Made by a program: the position numbers and the translations under genes. Under the pieces are notes generated by a model that saw only the letters and a program-made list of their open reading frames with translations, was not told the DNA's origin and searched no databases. Positions 12,830 to 20,364 of a DNA stretch of 22,257 nt are shown here, piece after piece. The stretch lies in the IMG/VR virus record IMGVR_UViG_3300025828_000219, positions 1 through 22,257 of that record; one strand, 5' to 3'. Each line of letters starts with the position of its first letter. Position 1 is the first letter of the stretch. Origin of the DNA: a virus.

Positions 12830-13150
12830 ATGGCTAAGTTTGTGCGTGAAGATGGTAAAGTAGCAGTTTTGTGGTCTCCTGGCTTTGGAGCGGGTTGGTC
12901 TACTTGGGATCGTGGCAGTCGTGAAGAAAACATTTGCTTTGATGCCGAAGTTGTCCAGTGGGTTCTTGACGGTAAGCCGAATGCTGGTGAATTCATGAAT
13001 GCTACCGAAGAACGCCTCAAGGTATACACTGGTGGAATGAGGGATTTGGAAGTGCGATGGGTGATGCCGGGAATTAAGTTTCGTATTGAAGAATATGATG
13101 GTTCTGAATCCATCATGTGGGAATCCCCGACCTACTGGGAGACTGCGTGA
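12830..13150 (+). CDS. Conserved phage protein with PGFGAGWSTW motif
   Basis: A 106-aa protein. KVAVLWSPGFGAGWSTW (10-26), FDAEVVQWVLDGKPNA and a C-terminal VRWVMPGIKFRIEEYDGSES match a family that I recall from many large phages and some bacteria, function unknown. AGAAAGGA lies upstream. It is the last gene before the terminator at 13163. Confidence 0.78.
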   Translation: MAKFVREDGKVAVLWSPGFGAGWSTWDRGSREENICFDAEVVQWVLDGKPNAGEFMNATEERLKVYTGGMRDLEVRWVMPGIKFRIEEYDGSESIMWESPTYWETA

Positions 13151-13162
13151 CATAAATGTAAC

Positions 13163-13209
13163 ACCCCTAAGATGATATTGAAAAAATATGTCTTAGGGGT
13201 TGTTTTTTT
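13163..13209 (+). terminator. Strong terminator overlapping the next promoter
   Basis: ACCCCTAAGA (13163-13172) pairs perfectly with TCTTAGGGGT (13191-13200), with ATAT/ATAT extending inside, followed by TGTTTTTTT. The -35 hexamer of the next promoter lies in the terminator's U-tract. Confidence 0.9.
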
Positions 13210-13227
13210 CTCTATAATGATTATATT
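13200..13227 (+). promoter_or_regulatory. Sigma70-type early promoter
   Basis: TTGTTT (13200-13205), 16-base spacer, TATATT (13222-13227), then the purine leader GTAAGAGAAAAAAAGAGAGA. The weak -35 overlaps a terminator. It drives the gene at 13273. Confidence 0.7.
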
Positions 13228-13272
13228 AATAATGTAAGAGAAAAAAAGAGAGAAGAAAGAGAGGTTATCTAA

Positions 13273-13551
13273 ATGGCATATTGGACTCACACTGTTAAAC
13301 CTATCGGAGTTTTTGTTGAGAAAGAAATGGGAAATCATTTCGAGTATAGCATCAACGAAGAAGCTATTACTATTAAAGGCTACGACTACGCTGACATGCG
13401 AGGCTTTCCTCACAAGGTTTGGGTCGCTGACGGCTATCGACTTGCTGACGTTAAGAAGACCGTTGCCTACGTTGTAGTTGACGAAACTGAATACGGCCAG
13501 CCTGTGATTGAGAAGTGGCAACTGAAAAAAAATACAAAATATGCTGTTTAG
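13273..13551 (+). CDS. Small early protein, unknown function
   Basis: A 92-aa protein (MAYWTHTVKPIGVFVEKEMG...), alone in its transcript between promoters at 13200 and 13555. It is beta-rich (EEAITIKGYDYADMRGFPHK, VAYVVVDETEYGQP). GAGAGG lies upstream of the ATG. The A-rich 3' end (CTGAAAAAAAATAC) may also serve as an UP element for the next promoter. No family recognised. Confidence 0.7.
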   Translation: MAYWTHTVKPIGVFVEKEMGNHFEYSINEEAITIKGYDYADMRGFPHKVWVADGYRLADVKKTVAYVVVDETEYGQPVIEKWQLKKNTKYAV

Positions 13552-13554
13552 GGG

Positions 13555-13583
13555 TTGACATTTCCCCCATCAGTCACTATATT
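13555..13583 (+). promoter_or_regulatory. Sigma70-type early promoter
   Basis: TTGACA (13555-13560), 17-base spacer, TATATT (13578-13583), leader ATAAGAGAAAGAGAGG. The -35 region is flanked by GGGG (13551-13554) and CCCC (13564-13567). It drives the run of small genes to 14982. Confidence 0.88.
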
Positions 13584-13610
13584 AATAGTATAAGAGAAAG
13601 AGAGGTAGTT

Positions 13611-13826
13611 ATGACCGAGAAGAAGTTCCAATTCGCAGTTTACCTTCCTGCCACGAATGAAGAAGAGATTAGCATGCGTATCATGTGTGTAGATATGGCA
13701 GAAGTTGCTAATGAAATCAAACGTCTTGGAGAAGATGTTTTCTACACCATCGAAGAGCAGATGGACGGACCTTTCCTGACCCACGAAGATTTGGGTCGTG
13801 AAAGTAATCCTTGGCAACACCTCTAA
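13611..13826 (+). CDS. Small early protein, unknown function
   Basis: A 71-aa acidic protein from the ATG at 13611, which follows AGAGAGG; a longer in-frame reading from 13515 runs through the promoter and is rejected. The sequence FQFAVYLPATNEEEISMRIM then a helix (MAEVANEIKRLGED) suggests a small alpha/beta fold. First gene of the 13555 transcript. Confidence 0.7.
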   Translation: MTEKKFQFAVYLPATNEEEISMRIMCVDMAEVANEIKRLGEDVFYTIEEQMDGPFLTHEDLGRESNPWQHL

Positions 13827-13839
13827 AGGAGATTAAATT

Positions 13840-14052
13840 ATGGGTATGATGAAAGACTATGTAATGGGCTTGGAAGAGCAAGTCTGGGATGAAGTTGCAG
13901 ATGTCATTGCTGAAAGTGATGATATCGCAGAAGCCCTTGAGAAAGGCATGTCTATTGCCAAGAATTTTGACCTTGACAATCTTGTCGGAGTGCAGCATAT
14001 TACTGACACTATCCACGAAATGTGGAATGAGTTTTGGTCTTCACAGGAGTAG
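13840..14052 (+). CDS. Small helical early protein
   Basis: A 70-aa acidic protein (MGMMKDYVMGLEEQVWDEVA...) that looks entirely helical. AAAGGAG lies 9 bases before the ATG. Unknown function. Confidence 0.7.
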   Translation: MGMMKDYVMGLEEQVWDEVADVIAESDDIAEALEKGMSIAKNFDLDNLVGVQHITDTIHEMWNEFWSSQE

Positions 14053-14057
14053 AATAT

Positions 14058-14276
14058 ATGAATCACTTTATCGTTGAATACTATCTTTCTCACAATGACA
14101 AGTGGCTTGAGGTGAAAACTCTTTCCACTTTATCTGAAGCAGAAGAGTATCTGATTAATCACTTTGACAAAACTGCTGCGGCATTGGATGAAGTTGATGC
14201 TGGTGATATGTCTGTTGAAATTATGCTGGAGGGTTGGAAAAAGAACTACCGTATCACAGAAATGGAGGTTGCGTAA
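14058..14276 (+). CDS. Small early protein, unknown function
   Basis: A 72-aa protein starting MNHFIVEYYLSHNDKWLEVK. The ATG at 14058 follows AGGAG at the end of the previous gene; an upstream ATG at 14034 would overlap that gene. A strand-strand-helix start (VEYYLSHNDKWLEVKTLSTL) is followed by SEAEEYLINHF. The stop overlaps the next start (TAATG). Confidence 0.7.
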   Translation: MNHFIVEYYLSHNDKWLEVKTLSTLSEAEEYLINHFDKTAAALDEVDAGDMSVEIMLEGWKKNYRITEMEVA

Positions 14277-14377
14277 TGTTAGAACAAAAAGATAAGCATC
14301 CTTGGGTGCCTAAAACTATGTTTTGGTTTTGTATGGCAGTAGCAGCAATTTTTATTATTGTAGGAGCAACTCTATGA
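14276..14377 (+). CDS. Tiny single-pass membrane protein (33 aa)
   Basis: MLEQKDKHPWVPKTMFWFCM, then AVAAIFIIVGATL: a short polar N-terminus and one hydrophobic helix. It overlaps genes on both sides (TAATG before, ATGA after), so the frame is locked into a translational chain, which supports expression. Function unknown. Confidence 0.6.
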   Translation: MLEQKDKHPWVPKTMFWFCMAVAAIFIIVGATL

Positions 14378-14541
14378 ATGATTTTGTCTTTATGGAAACT
14401 GACCTGACTAATCGCATTGGCGAGTTTGGGTCAAAACATTTTGGTGTGAGTATAGATAAAGTTGCACTTGACGATAAACTATTTGAGATTGCAACTCGAT
14501 TGTTTTGGGATCATTACTTTGATAGCGAGGTAGAACTGTAA
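14374..14541 (+). CDS. Small early protein, unknown function
   Basis: A 55-aa protein starting MNDFVFMETDLTNRIGEFGS. The ATG at 14374 makes an ATGA overlap with the membrane-protein stop; the in-frame ATG at 14323 lies inside that gene and is rejected. Helical and acidic. The stop overlaps the next start. Confidence 0.65.
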   Translation: MNDFVFMETDLTNRIGEFGSKHFGVSIDKVALDDKLFEIATRLFWDHYFDSEVEL

Positions 14542-14774
14542 TGGCGTTTGAATGGCCTAAAATTTATAAGGTAGAAGAGCAGATTGAACAACAATCTGTT
14601 GATTGGGTCTATGAATATGTTTGTGAGTTTTATGATGTTGAAGACATTGAAGAACTTACAGAAGAACAAATTAATGAAATTGATAATTATCGAGATGGTC
14701 TATCTTCGTATAGTGTGATGCAGGCAGGATTCTCTAATATTATTCATCAATGGGAGTCTGCTCAGTATGAGTAA
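14541..14774 (+). CDS. Small acidic early protein
   Basis: A 77-aa, strongly acidic protein (YEYVCEFYDVEDIEELTEEQ). It starts by TAATG overlap and overlaps the next gene by 8 bases. Such acidic small phage proteins can mimic DNA or bind host enzymes, but nothing here proves it. Confidence 0.68.
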   Translation: MAFEWPKIYKVEEQIEQQSVDWVYEYVCEFYDVEDIEELTEEQINEIDNYRDGLSSYSVMQAGFSNIIHQWESAQYE

Positions 14775-14982
14775 TCAACGATCAGGCAAGACTTATCGTG
14801 CAGCATCTAATGACAACAGTGGAATGGGAACATACCTGTTCTTCAAGTCTGCTGTAGAAGCATTGAATGAAGCAGGTTATGAAGACCCTGCATTTTATTT
14901 TGAACAGGTAGTGGACCATCTGCGCAGTGGTGGTTCTTTACCTAAAGACAAACGTGAGACTGAAAAAGTCTTGGGTTTGTAG
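14767..14982 (+). CDS. Small early protein, last of its cluster
   Basis: A 71-aa protein (MSNQRSGKTYRAASNDNSGM...), with a helix (KSAVEALNEAGYEDPAFYFE) and a basic end (KDKRETEKVLGL). It begins inside the preceding gene and ends 34 bases before the terminator at 15017. No family recognised. Confidence 0.68.
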   Translation: MSNQRSGKTYRAASNDNSGMGTYLFFKSAVEALNEAGYEDPAFYFEQVVDHLRSGGSLPKDKRETEKVLGL

Positions 14983-15016
14983 ACTGCGACGAATATCATG
15001 TTTATTTTCTTACTTG

Positions 15017-15045
15017 GGGGGAGTCTTGCACTCCCCCTTCTCTTT
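15017..15045 (+). terminator. Strong terminator at the early/late boundary
   Basis: GGGGGAGT (15017-15024) pairs with ACTCCCCC (15030-15037) around CTTGC, followed by TTCTCTTT. It separates the early gene run from the late genes and touches the late promoter at 15045. Confidence 0.9.
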
Positions 15046-15052
15046 ATAAATA
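15045..15052 (+). promoter_or_regulatory. T4-type late promoter
   Basis: Exact TATAAATA directly after a terminator, with the start predicted near 15058, 20 bases before the GTG at 15078. A TATATT at 15054 has no correctly spaced -35, so a sigma70 reading is unlikely. Confidence 0.85.
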
Positions 15053-15077
15053 TTATATTAACTGAGAGAGAATACAA

Positions 15078-16451
15078 GTGGCAGCTTTACAATTCAACGA
15101 TTTATTGAAAATGCTTCCGGGAACTACTACTCCCCGTTGGAGTGTTTTAGTATCTAAAATCAAAAACAAGCAACCATTATCTTTGAATAGTACTGGTAAA
15201 GATATTATTATAGATTACCTTGATGATACACTTAAACTGCTTTTTGAAGAAGGCAATATACCTGAGATACAAAAGCAGTATCGTGGTAAAAAACTTTTTA
15301 AATCAAAATCAGGACAAAAACTTTCTCTTAGTGATTTATTCAAATCACCTGACTTTGGTGGTGGTAAAGGTTCAGGTGCAGGTGCTGCTGAAACAGAACG
15401 TAATGAGTCTGCGCAGTGTCTTTATGCCTCTTTGGTTTGTTATGTATTTAAAAAGCAAATATCTTTAGATACACCTATCACCAAGCAGCAGTTTAAAGAT
15501 GCTATGAAATATTGTGATGTTTCTGAAAAGTTTGAAAAGATGCTAGACCTACCAAAAGACTGGCATGAGTCTTCTGTTCTAGGAGCAAACTATTTACATA
15601 AAAAGTATGCTTTGAAAGGTAAGTATGAGTATCATAGAGGTTCTTCTTTAGTTGATACTATTGAGAATACTTTCAAAGAACTTAATAGAAATGAAAGAGC
15701 ATTTGGTAACATTAACAAATGGTCACCTGCTGACATGTATATGTTCACTCAAGCAGGTAGAGATGCTGTAAAAAATGAATTGTCAAAAGTAAAAACTTTA
15801 CAGCAATTCAATACCTTAATGATAAAATATTATAAATCACATGATATTATTGGTGTTTCTTTGAAGAAGATTTCGGGTAATGTAAAAGCAACAGAGAATA
15901 ATATTGGTGATACTGAGAAGGTTGAAGTTGAATATCTTGGTGAACAAGTAGTTGCTGCTAACAAAAACTCTATCCTTGATAGTATGGATGTATTCCTTGA
16001 GCATTCCAAAGGAAGAATTCAGTTTAGAAGTTTTGGTGGATCGGGTGCCTTATCTGGATGGCAAGGTGAAGGTAAAGGAACATTTGCTAACCAAGGCAAA
16101 GTTTCTCTTGGTCCCTTAAATTATATTCTTGGGATGCATGGTGTGGATAAGTTGCCAGAAAGTAGAGACTCTGCTAGACAGGCACGAAATCCAGATACTA
16201 CATATTATAGGACTTTCTATGATGCAGCAAAGAGAGTTAAGGTTAAAAACCTACCTGATACACAAGCAGACTTTGAAAAATTGTGGCAATCTGCTGATGA
16301 ACAATGGAGATATTCTAAATACTTAGGAGTATTGTTGGTAGATCGTATGCTTTCTTTATCCAAAGAAAAGAGAGATGAAGTTATCACTGACATTTATTTG
16401 TATTCTGCATCAAAAGCATCCTTTGCAGGACCGTATCTAAAACTTGAATGA
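15078..16451 (+). CDS. Late protein, possible PD-(D/E)XK-type nuclease
   Basis: A 457-aa protein with a GTG start behind a late promoter and a GAGAGAG ribosome site. Residues about 93-115 (FGGGKGSGAGAAETERNESA) form a Gly-rich segment followed by QCLYASLVC. Further on, NKWSPADMYMF (about 214-224) and IIGVSLKKISG (about 256-266) recall the Asp and (D/E/S)xK strands of restriction-endonuclease-like folds. I infer a nuclease with low certainty. Late expression suggests a virion or DNA-processing protein. Gene order relative to the next virion gene is what I recall from marine myoviruses, without an assigned function. Confidence 0.55.
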   Translation: MAALQFNDLLKMLPGTTTPRWSVLVSKIKNKQPLSLNSTGKDIIIDYLDDTLKLLFEEGNIPEIQKQYRGKKLFKSKSGQKLSLSDLFKSPDFGGGKGSGAGAAETERNESAQCLYASLVCYVFKKQISLDTPITKQQFKDAMKYCDVSEKFEKMLDLPKDWHESSVLGANYLHKKYALKGKYEYHRGSSLVDTIENTFKELNRNERAFGNINKWSPADMYMFTQAGRDAVKNELSKVKTLQQFNTLMIKYYKSHDIIGVSLKKISGNVKATENNIGDTEKVEVEYLGEQVVAANKNSILDSMDVFLEHSKGRIQFRSFGGSGALSGWQGEGKGTFANQGKVSLGPLNYILGMHGVDKLPESRDSARQARNPDTTYYRTFYDAAKRVKVKNLPDTQADFEKLWQSADEQWRYSKYLGVLLVDRMLSLSKEKRDEVITDIYLYSASKASFAGPYLKLE

Positions 16452-16452
16452 T

Positions 16453-16460
16453 TATAAATA
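16453..16460 (+). promoter_or_regulatory. T4-type late promoter
   Basis: Exact TATAAATA just after the previous stop. The predicted start is near 16466, 28 bases before the ATG at 16494. Confidence 0.88.
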
Positions 16461-16493
16461 TATCTAAAGTAACTAAATCTTATGGGATAACTG

Positions 16494-17792
16494 ATGGCAC
16501 AGTTTAGAAAGTCAGACGGAACGTATCTACCGAGTAATAATGAACTTTTTGAAGTTGTAATGATTGCTGGCGGAAATGCTGGGGCTACATACATTCCAAC
16601 TGGAAACTTAAACACTCAGGCAGATGCCTTTGGTCGGCAAAGAATCTCACAGCCTTATACTCTGTTTGATAGTAACTTTCGGTTCTCGGATAATACCAGA
16701 AACTGGAGAGAAAGATTAACTGGGACAGCATCCAGTGCATACAACTCTGATCAGGGATTGATGGACCTGACCATCGGCACAGCCAGTGGTGATGAAGTTG
16801 TTAGACAATCATCTAGAACATTTCCGTATCAACCGGGTAAAAGTCTTTTGGTAATGAATACCTTTACTCTTGCTCCTGCTGAGACAAATCTCAGGCAGAG
16901 AGTAGGATACTTTACAAGAGACAACGGCGTATATCTTGAGCAAGATGACCTAGACGTTTATATGGTAAAACGTAGTGCTGTATCTGGGTCTATTGTAGAT
17001 ACTCCTATTGCACAAGCAGATTGGAACATTGATAAATTAGATGGTGCTGGTCCATCTGGTGTAACTCTTGATTTAACTAAATCCCAAATTCTTTGGTCTG
17101 ACTTTGAATGGTTAGGTGTTGGTTCTGTTCGCACAGGATTTGTAGTCAACGGGCAGTTTATTCCAGTACACATCTTCCATCATGCTAATGAGATTGAAGG
17201 CACATATATCACAACTGCTTCTCTTTCCTGTAGATACGAATTGACGAATACTGGAACAACTAGTGGTGCTACAATGAAGCAAATTTGTTCTACAGTCATT
17301 TCAGAAGGTGGATATATCAGCACTGGACTCACTCGGTCTGCTTCTAATCCAATTACAGGATATGTGTTAGGTGAAGATAAGGACAATCCAGTTATCTCCT
17401 TGAGACTTAGATCAGGAAGAACTGATGCTATTGCAGTGCCTAGAGAAATCAGTCTCTATGGGTTACAAAATACAGCATTTAAATATAAACTGATTCAAGA
17501 TGCCACTATTAATGGGGGAACTTGGAGTTTAACTGATTCTGCGTCTAGTGTAGAATATAATATTACAGCAGATAGTGCAATTGGTGGCACAGTCATTTTT
17601 GAAAGTATCTTTAAGGGACAAGCAACGGTTGATCCTATCTTGCTACAAGAGCAGTTTGGAAATGCATTACAGTTGACCCGTGATATTATTGAAGCAGATA
17701 GTGTAGGCAATACCTTTACAATTACAATTCAACCTACAACCAATAATGATGATGTTATTGCTTCAGTAACTTGGCAGGAACAGACTTCCTAA
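16494..17792 (+). CDS. Marine-myovirus virion structural protein
   Basis: A 432-aa, mainly beta protein rich in Thr, Ser and Gly. DAFGRQRISQPYTLFDSNFR (45-64), PYQPGKSLLVMNTFTLAPAE and NLRQRVGYFTRDNGVYLEQD are hallmarks that I recognise from virion proteins widespread in marine T4-like phages. The C-terminal part (TINGGTWSLTDSASSVEYNI...) is repeat-poor beta structure. It has its own late promoter. It is likely part of the baseplate, tail or head decoration; the exact place is not readable. The stop is followed closely by the next gene (TAAGATG). Confidence 0.8.
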   Translation: MAQFRKSDGTYLPSNNELFEVVMIAGGNAGATYIPTGNLNTQADAFGRQRISQPYTLFDSNFRFSDNTRNWRERLTGTASSAYNSDQGLMDLTIGTASGDEVVRQSSRTFPYQPGKSLLVMNTFTLAPAETNLRQRVGYFTRDNGVYLEQDDLDVYMVKRSAVSGSIVDTPIAQADWNIDKLDGAGPSGVTLDLTKSQILWSDFEWLGVGSVRTGFVVNGQFIPVHIFHHANEIEGTYITTASLSCRYELTNTGTTSGATMKQICSTVISEGGYISTGLTRSASNPITGYVLGEDKDNPVISLRLRSGRTDAIAVPREISLYGLQNTAFKYKLIQDATINGGTWSLTDSASSVEYNITADSAIGGTVIFESIFKGQATVDPILLQEQFGNALQLTRDIIEADSVGNTFTITIQPTTNNDDVIASVTWQEQTS

Positions 17793-17793
17793 G

Positions 17794-18105
17794 ATGCAGT
17801 CTTTTAAATCTTTTTTCACAGAACAAAAGAAAAAGGGATTTTTCCTTCAGTTTGTTAGAACTAAAGGATATGATGTGCTGCGTGTAAATCGTTCTGGGGA
17901 CTTGCGGTGGGCAGAAGTTCGTGGTAAAAAGGGATATGAAGGTCATGGATACGATCCTAAAGACCCACTACATAAAGCATTAGATGGATTGGGTAAGGCA
18001 GTAGACCTTGGCGCATTAACAGCAGGTGATACTGTGACTATCAATCCTAGACATCCACATGCAAAGAAAGCATTTGCTACAGCAGAAAGAATTATGAAGT
18101 CATGA
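17794..18105 (+). CDS. Small basic protein with capsid-targeting-like N-terminus
   Basis: A 103-aa protein. The first 10 residues, MQSFKSFFTE, fit the T4 capsid-targeting pattern (Met, aromatic, Lys, Phe, hydrophobic, x, Glu), which the prohead protease cuts after Glu. The rest is basic (FVRTKGYDVLRVNRSGDLRW, VTINPRHPHAKKAFATAERI). It overlaps the next gene by 4 bases (ATGA). Likely an internal head protein; the function after delivery is unknown. Confidence 0.65.
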   Translation: MQSFKSFFTEQKKKGFFLQFVRTKGYDVLRVNRSGDLRWAEVRGKKGYEGHGYDPKDPLHKALDGLGKAVDLGALTAGDTVTINPRHPHAKKAFATAERIMKS

Positions 18106-19322
18106 TTTCGTTTAAGCAGTTTATCAACGAACAGAAGAATACGCACATGCGTCATATTGAGGACAAGGTTCTCTATGGTGGTGTGAATGGCACTCGGAAT
18201 GCAATTAATGCACTGCGTTCCCTGCGTGATATGCTGTCTGGTGTTTCTAAAGGTAACGTTAGTGTGAAGTGGGATGGTGCGCCTGCTGTCTTTGCTGGGA
18301 CTGATCCTAGAGATGGAAAGTTCTTTGTAGCAAAGAAAGGTATCTTCAATAAAAATCCTAAAGTGTATAAGACAGATGCAGATGTTGATGCCGACACTTC
18401 TGGTGACTTGGCTAAAAAACTAAAGTTGTCTTTGAAGCATTTTGCGAATCTTGGTATTAAAGGAGTTATTCAAGGTGATTTACTTTTTACAAAATCTGAT
18501 CTTAAATCCCAAAAGATCGCTGGACTGGATTACCTCACGTTTCACCCTAATACAATTGTCTATGCTGTCCAAAAGGATAGTAAGGATGCAGAAGAAATTA
18601 AAAGAGCAGAAATCGGAGTAGTCTGGCATACTACATATACGGGTGATGACTTTGAAAGCATGAAAGCAAATTATGGTGTCAACGTGCAGGCTCTAAAGAA
18701 AACCTCTAAGGTATGGCAGCAAGACGCCATGTTGCGTGACTTGTCTGGAACTGCTACTATGTCTTCAAAAGAAACTGATAGAGTGAATGCGCACTTGTCC
18801 CGTGCTGGTAAACTCTTCAACGAAATCTCTGGTTCTACTCTAAGAGAGTTGGAGCAAAACCAAGACCTTGCACAACTTATTGAGCAATTCAATAATACTT
18901 TTGTGCGTAGTAATACAGTCATTTCTGATACTGAACAACATGTTCGCAATCTTATTAATTGGATTGAAAACAAGTATCAGAAAGAGATTGATAAAAGAAA
19001 GTCTGAAAGAGGTAAGCAGACTCAGAGAGATAAACTTTCAAAAATCCTGAAATTCTTCTCACGGGAGAATAAAAGAAGTCTTAAAAAAATGTTTGATCTA
19101 CAAAAGGCAATTGTTTCTGCGAAACTTGTGCTTATAAATAAACTAAATGGTATTAAACATATTAAGTCTTTTTATGTTACAACTAACGGGTTCAAATCAA
19201 CTGGACCTGAAGGTTACGTCGCTATTGATAAACTAGGTGACAATGCTGTCAAACTAGTCAATCGTTATGAATTTTCAACAAACAACTTTGACCCAACGAT
19301 TCTCAAGGGTTGGAGTAAATAA
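18102..19322 (+). CDS. Ligase/nucleotidyltransferase-like protein, possibly packaged
   Basis: A 406-aa protein. MISFKQFINEQ is a capsid-targeting-like start. KWDGAPAVF (56-64) matches motif I of covalent nucleotidyltransferases (KxDG, nucleotidyl-lysine Lys56). FFVAKKG (74-80) and GVIQGDLLF (121-129) fit motifs III/IIIa. PEGYVAI (about 369-375) followed by VKLVNR (about 383-388) fit motifs IV (EGxV) and V (K). A helical, Lys-rich insert (about 230-340) separates them. The motif set supports an RNA or DNA ligase-type activity. Relatives exist in T4-like phages, often left unnamed (possibly DUF6267). If packaged, the enzyme would enter the host with the DNA. Confidence 0.65.
   Translation: MISFKQFINEQKNTHMRHIEDKVLYGGVNGTRNAINALRSLRDMLSGVSKGNVSVKWDGAPAVFAGTDPRDGKFFVAKKGIFNKNPKVYKTDADVDADTSGDLAKKLKLSLKHFANLGIKGVIQGDLLFTKSDLKSQKIAGLDYLTFHPNTIVYAVQKDSKDAEEIKRAEIGVVWHTTYTGDDFESMKANYGVNVQALKKTSKVWQQDAMLRDLSGTATMSSKETDRVNAHLSRAGKLFNEISGSTLRELEQNQDLAQLIEQFNNTFVRSNTVISDTEQHVRNLINWIENKYQKEIDKRKSERGKQTQRDKLSKILKFFSRENKRSLKKMFDLQKAIVSAKLVLINKLNGIKHIKSFYVTTNGFKSTGPEGYVAIDKLGDNAVKLVNRYEFSTNNFDPTILKGWSK
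19133..19140 (+). promoter_or_regulatory. Possible internal late promoter for the beta-barrel gene
   Basis: Exact TATAAATA inside the ligase-like gene. The start site would be near 19146, leaving a 190-base leader to the ATG at 19338, longer than for the other late promoters, so it may be chance. Confidence 0.3.
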
Positions 19323-19337
19323 AGAGGAACGATATAG

Positions 19338-19970
19338 ATGAAATATCTTATTTCCGCAATTCTCGCTACTGTTGTAGCTGCTCCTGCAATTGCACAAGAT
19401 GCTAGTGAATCCGCTCTTATGTCCAACGCAACAGTAGGTGTAGAAACTGATTTAGAAGGTAACGCAGACTGGACAGTTGGTGCAGAGTTGGGTATTGCTG
19501 GTTTTGGTGTAGATGCAGAATTTGTTCTTAGTGACCTTGGAACTAATGCAGAAGATGACTACTCTGTTGGTGTAGGCACAGGCATGGACCTTGGATTCGC
19601 TGAACTTGACACAAGCGTCAATTATGCTTGGGGTGCTACCAATGGTGCTGATCTGATTGGTCGTGGTGCAGGTAACACTTGGGGTGACCTGACTCTTGAT
19701 CCAGAACTCAAAGTAACTCCCGGTATTATCGGTGGTGAGTATGCTTGGGTAGGTGCTTCTATGGACCTTGCCACCGCTGGTGCTATTGACCTTGCATGGG
19801 GTGGTGCTTCCTACGGTGTAGGTTATGAGCATGATCTTAACGAGCGTGCTTCTGTTTCCATGTCTTACGGTTGGTCCGTTGATGTTGTAGATGATGCTGA
19901 TCCTACAACAGTAAATGACTGGGTAACAACAGCAGATGGTCTTAAAGTCGGCGTAGGCTTCAAGTTCTAA
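19338..19970 (+). CDS. Outer-membrane beta-barrel protein (porin-like)
   Basis: A 210-aa protein with a signal peptide (MKYLISAILATVVAAPAIAQ). The mature part alternates polar and hydrophobic residues in repeated strands (WTVGAELGIAGFGVDAEFVL, DYSVGVGTGMDLGFAELDTS, SYGVGYEHDLNERASVSMSY) and ends LKVGVGFKF, with the C-terminal Phe that BAM recognises. It is small, acidic and Gly-rich, with perhaps 8-12 strands. It would be inserted in the host outer membrane late in infection. Possible roles: blocking superinfection, altering permeability, or helping lysis. AGAGGAA precedes the ATG. It lies among genes for capsid-targeted proteins. Confidence 0.8.
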   Translation: MKYLISAILATVVAAPAIAQDASESALMSNATVGVETDLEGNADWTVGAELGIAGFGVDAEFVLSDLGTNAEDDYSVGVGTGMDLGFAELDTSVNYAWGATNGADLIGRGAGNTWGDLTLDPELKVTPGIIGGEYAWVGASMDLATAGAIDLAWGGASYGVGYEHDLNERASVSMSYGWSVDVVDDADPTTVNDWVTTADGLKVGVGFKF

Positions 19971-19971
19971 A

Positions 19972-20361
19972 ATGATTGGGTTCAAAGACTTCCTTTCTAT
20001 CACTGAGACTTCCTCTCATATTGAGGGGGAGTCTTTACCCATTTCTGAAGCATTATCATTTGCTGCTAGAAGAAAAAAGTCTATTGATTTTAGACGCCGT
20101 AAGCAAAAGATTCAAAGACAAAGAAAAATCGCACTGAGAAAACCTGCCTCTCTTGATAGACTCAAAAGAAGAGGTCGTAAGTCTGCTAGAGATGTATTGA
20201 CAAAAAGATACTATGGTGGTAAGACTAAAAGAGATATGAGCATTTCTCAAAAACAGCGGGTAGAAAAAAGACTAGATAAAGCAAAGAGAGCTACTGGTAT
20301 TATTTCTAAGAGACTGTTACCAAGTAAGCGTAAACTTGATGTTCAAAGAAGGCGTGGATAA
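19972..20361 (+). CDS. Very basic internal head protein (putative)
   Basis: A 129-aa protein starting MIGFKDFLSITETS, a capsid-targeting-like N-terminus with Glu at 12. From residue 30 on it is extremely Arg/Lys-rich (SFAARRKKSIDFRRRKQKIQ, RLKRRGRKSARDVLTKRYYG, SQKQRVEKRLDKAKRATGII). Helical and DNA-binding by composition. Similar proteins occur in marine T4-like phages. It could be a prohead core or DNA-condensing internal protein. Confidence 0.7.
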   Translation: MIGFKDFLSITETSSHIEGESLPISEALSFAARRKKSIDFRRRKQKIQRQRKIALRKPASLDRLKRRGRKSARDVLTKRYYGGKTKRDMSISQKQRVEKRLDKAKRATGIISKRLLPSKRKLDVQRRRG

Positions 20362-20364
20362 GTC

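Noticed and set aside
13551-13567. GGGG/CCCC hairpin around the -35 box as a terminator
   Set aside because: Only four base pairs and no U-run; kept only as a note on the promoter.
19452-20003. A 183-aa frame on the minus strand opposite the beta-barrel gene
   Set aside because: Antisense shadow of a clear signal-peptide protein; no ribosome site or recognisable motif.
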